DNA of 64,000 bases from Siphonodentalium dalli (lineage: Eukaryota; Mollusca; Scaphopoda; Gadilida; Siphonodentaliidae): contig CP136067.1 in NCBI GenBank assembly GCA_032622095.1, forward strand, positions 372,001-436,000, read 5' to 3'. The stretch's first letter is position 1. Each line of letters begins with the position of its first letter. Both the position numbers and the translations under genes were made by a program. This document shows, one piece after another, positions 60,712 through 64,000 of the stretch. The notes under the pieces are model-generated. The model saw only the letters and a program-made list of their open reading frames with translations. It searched no databases and was not told the origin of the DNA.

Positions 60712-62320
60712 CATAATTATAGAGAACAGTTTGTATCACACACAATACGTTAAATCCGATTATAACCCTCGCAGAGAATGAAGGAAATGTTACGTTAATC
60801 CAATGTATTCCCATAATTATAGAGAACAGTTTGTATCACACACAATACGTTAAATCCGATTATAACCCTCGCTGAGAATGAAGGAAATGTTACGTTAATC
60901 CAATGGATTCCGATAATTATAGAGAACAGTTTGTATCACACACAATACGTTAAATCCGATTATAACCCTCGCTGAGAATGAAGGAAATGTTACGTTAATC
61001 CAATGGATTCCGATAATTATAGAGAACAGTTTGTATCACACACAATACGGTAAATCCGATTATAACCCTCGCAGAGAATGAAGGAAATGTTACGTTAATC
61101 CAATGTATTCCCATAATTATAGAGAACAGTTTGTATCACACACAATACGGTAAATCCGATTATAACCCTCGCAGAGAATGAAGGAAATGTTACGTTAATC
61201 CAATGTATTCCCATAATTATAGAGAACAGTTTGTATCACACACAATACGGTAAATCCGATTATAACCCTCGCAGAGAATGAAGGAAATGTTACGTTAATC
61301 CAATGTATTCCCATAATTATAGAGAACAGTTTGTATCACACACAATACGGTAAATCCGATTATAACCCTCGCAGAGAATGAAGGAAATGTTACGTTAATC
61401 CAATGTATTCCCATAATTATAGAGAACAGTTTGTATCACACACAATACGGTAAATCCGATTATAACCCTCGCTGAGAATGAAGGAAATGTTACGTTAATC
61501 CAATGTATTCCCATAATTATAGAGAACAGTTTGTATCACACACAATACGGTAAATCCGATTATAACCCTCGCTGAGAATGAAGGAAATGTTACGTTAATC
61601 CAATGTATTCCCATAATTATAGAGAACAGTTTGTATCACACACAATACGGTAAATCCGATTATAACCCTCGCAGAGAATGAAGGAAATGTTACGTTAATC
61701 CAATGTATTCCCATAATTATAGAGAACAGTTTGTATCACACACAATACGGTAAATCCGATTATAACCCTCGCAGAGAATGAAGGAAATGTTACGTTAATC
61801 CAATGTATTCCCATAATTATAGAGAACAGTTTGTATCACACACAATACGGTAAATCCGATTATAACCCTCGCTGAGAATGAAGGAAATGTTACGTTAATC
61901 CAATGTATTCCCATAATTATAGAGAACAGTTTGTATCACACACAATACGGTAAATCCGATTATAACCCTCGCTGAGAATGAAGGAAATGTTACGTTAATC
62001 CAATGTATTCCCATAATTATAGAGAACAGTTTGTATCACACACAATACGGTAAATCCGATTATAACCCTCGCTGAGAATGAAGGAAATGTTACGTTAATC
62101 CAATGTATTCCCATAATTATAGAGAACAGTTTGTATCACACACAATACGGTAAATCCGATTATAACCCTCGCAGAGAATGAAGGAAATGTTACGTTAATC
62201 CAATGTATTCCCATAATTATAGAGAACAGTTTGTATCACACACAATACGGTAAATCCGATTATAACCCTCGCAGAGAATGAAGGAAATGTTATGTTAATC
62301 CAATGTATTCCCATAAGGGA
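60712..62320. repeat. 100-bp satellite, 16 copies, no indels
   Basis: agagaacagtttgtatcaca starts at 60721, 60821, 60921 and so on every 100 bp to 62221. Variants are limited to a few positions: acgtt/acggt, cgcagag/cgctgag, tgtattcccat/tggattccgat. The first three units share acgtt and two share tggattccgat. Confidence 0.98.
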
Positions 62321-62615
62321 AGTTATCTGGCAGTATGGTGAATATTGTCTGATCACTTATGGGTAAGAATGGATAGAATGATTTGAATGGACAGAGAATT
62401 ATATAGGGAGTCAATGCATATCACTCCAAGAATCATAAACCTGTTGATGTGGAAACAAACCACCGGTGAAAACTTCTATGACATAACAATACTGGCACTT
62501 TGTAGCTAATTAATGGACACCATGCTGCTAAGTTGTCAAACAATAAAGATCTATCTTGTGGTTTATCAGATAAAGCAAAAGTTCACAGAGCCAACATGTC
62601 ATAAAGTTAACTGTT
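62321..62615. other. Intergenic, nothing recognised
   Basis: Short unique AT-rich stretch between the satellite and a family D2 copy. Confidence 0.5.
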
Positions 62616-64000
62616 TTTATGTTTACCCATACCATAGTATGGTAAACATAGTGTCGTTGTCAGGATTGACCACTCGTCGTTAGTCCGTCCGTCTGTCTGT
62701 CTGTCTGTCTGTCTGGCTGTCTGTCTGTAGACGCTTTACGCATGGTGCGATAACTCGAACATTTTATATCTGATCGGAACCAAATTTTGTATTTGAATTT
62801 CTCAGCACCAACTACAGATCGAGTTTTTTTTACGGAGTTATGGCCCTTTTTCGACTTAGAATTCATGCATGCTACCATAACTCAAAAAAAATTTATCTGA
62901 TCAGAATCAAATTTGGTATGCAAGTTTCTTGGACCAAAATACAGATCGAGTTTGAATATGGGATTGATCCGATATTTTTTAAAGGAGTTATGGCCCTTTG
63001 ATATAGAATTTCTGCATATTTTGATAAATCAACCATTTTTCAACTGATAAGAACCAAATTTGGTATGCGAGTTTATCAACTCAAAATACAGATAGAGTTT
63101 GAATATGGGTCAGATCCTGTTTTTTATACCAGAATTATGGCCCCTTTTAACTAAGAATTGAACAGATTTGAGATTTGCTTACACTATATAACTGTAGCAG
63201 CTTACAACTGTGGTATTAGTAAGAGAGACTAGAGATAATCTCTATTATTGATACCTGGTAATGAAATCTGATACTCACTGCTGCACTTTAATAGCTATAT
63301 GTTGTTTATTGCATTTCCATAGTGTGTGGACAGTGACTTCTCAGGATTTATCAACTCAACATAGCTCTCTGGTCTTGCATGGATTTTGGGATTAATATTA
63401 ACCCATTCCATAAACACATGATATCTGATAGGCAGATATTAAATTATATCTTTCACTTTGAGCCAGGTTCAGTAAGGATTTCTAAAAACATTAGAGGAAA
63501 TGTCTTATTTTGAAATTCCCTCTATTGCGTTTGGGTGCAGGATAATAATTATGTTGCTTGTATTCTTGAGACTGACTTATTGTGTGGGCTTCTAAATCCA
63601 TATACATGCATTTATAGACTATTTTGATCAGTTCATTAGTGTGATTAAGATCAACCCCTTGCTATCTCATTTAATAACTCAAATATTTGTCATTGATTAT
63701 ATTATATTTCAAGTCATAGTTTACGATAACACACCCCTAACCTGTACAGAGAGGTTCATTTGGTTTAATTGCTTTAAAATATTAAAAAAATTAACCCACC
63801 CATTCCATAGACATACAGTATGCTATCCAATGTAATAAATCTAATATCTTCAATCTCATATCCCTGGTGACCTCTAGTTATCTCATAATTATGCATTAAA
63901 GTATGTTATATCCAATCATTATCAATCATATTTTACGAAATTTTTAAAATAGTTTATCTTTAACTGTTACGTATGGTTCTTCTGCCTGACTATGGACTGA
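62616..64000 (+). mobile_element. Family D2 copy, runs off the window
   Basis: Starts with tttacccataccatagtatg, gtaaacatagtgtcgttgtc, (gtct)n, followed by diverged roughly 110-170-bp internal repeats (gaaccaaatttggtatgcga). From 63400 it is collinear with 46380-47130. Confidence 0.8.

Noticed and set aside
1-64000. CRISPR-like arrays (many regular repeats)
   Set aside because: The repeats are tandem without unique spacers of constant length, and the genome is eukaryotic with spliced genes.

Overview
This is a stretch of an animal nuclear genome. It is AT-rich, has very long introns and is densely packed with repeats. The kind of organism is inferred, not read directly: an invertebrate, most likely a marine lophotrochozoan such as a mollusc. 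The grounds are a single STAT5-class gene, abundant short DNA transposons (hAT, pogo/Tigger-like, piggyBac-like MITEs), a tRNA-headed SINE and many minisatellites. There is nothing bacterial here.

One gene dominates the window. Sixteen plus-strand exons between 2476 and 49748 encode about 615 C-terminal residues of a STAT5-like transcription factor: the coiled coil from its middle onward, the DNA-binding domain, linker, SH2 domain, the phosphotyrosine motif DGYIK and a short acidic C-terminus ending in TGA. Every junction has a GT donor, an AG acceptor and matching phase, so the model closes without a gap. The N-terminal domain and the promoter lie to the left of the window.

The most unusual observation is that nine of the sixteen exons have an 'echo'. 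A short piece spanning the exon edge and its splice site is tandemly repeated into the neighbouring intron. On the donor side this affects the exons ending at 2609, 7905, 8388, 18661, 29551 and 34773. On the acceptor side it affects the exons starting at 5241 and 37916. The terminal coding exon is itself present in three tandem copies. At 8350-8757 the unit is 60 bp and stays open through the first copies, so alternative donors would add in-frame 20-residue blocks. At 34728-35151 eight 53-bp units give eight identical donors.

Layout: 1-2475 satellites and repeats upstream of the first visible exon; 2476-13322 coiled-coil and DNA-binding exons; 13323-24119 linker exons separated by large DNA transposons; 24120-37012 SH2 and phosphotyrosine exons separated by minisatellites and a pogo/Tigger remnant; 37916-38044 the penultimate exon; 38045-49621 an 11.6-kb intron with piggyBac-like MITEs, a PAM2-motif pseudogene, a SINE and a 5'-truncated LINE that carries a nested DNA element; 49622-49748 the last exon; 49749-64000 downstream repeats, a C2H2 zinc-finger fragment and a homogeneous 100-bp satellite. 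Apart from STAT5, the only protein-like pieces are transposon fragments (BED finger, pogo-type C-terminus, LINE C-terminus), the PAM2 pseudogene and the zinc-finger fragment.
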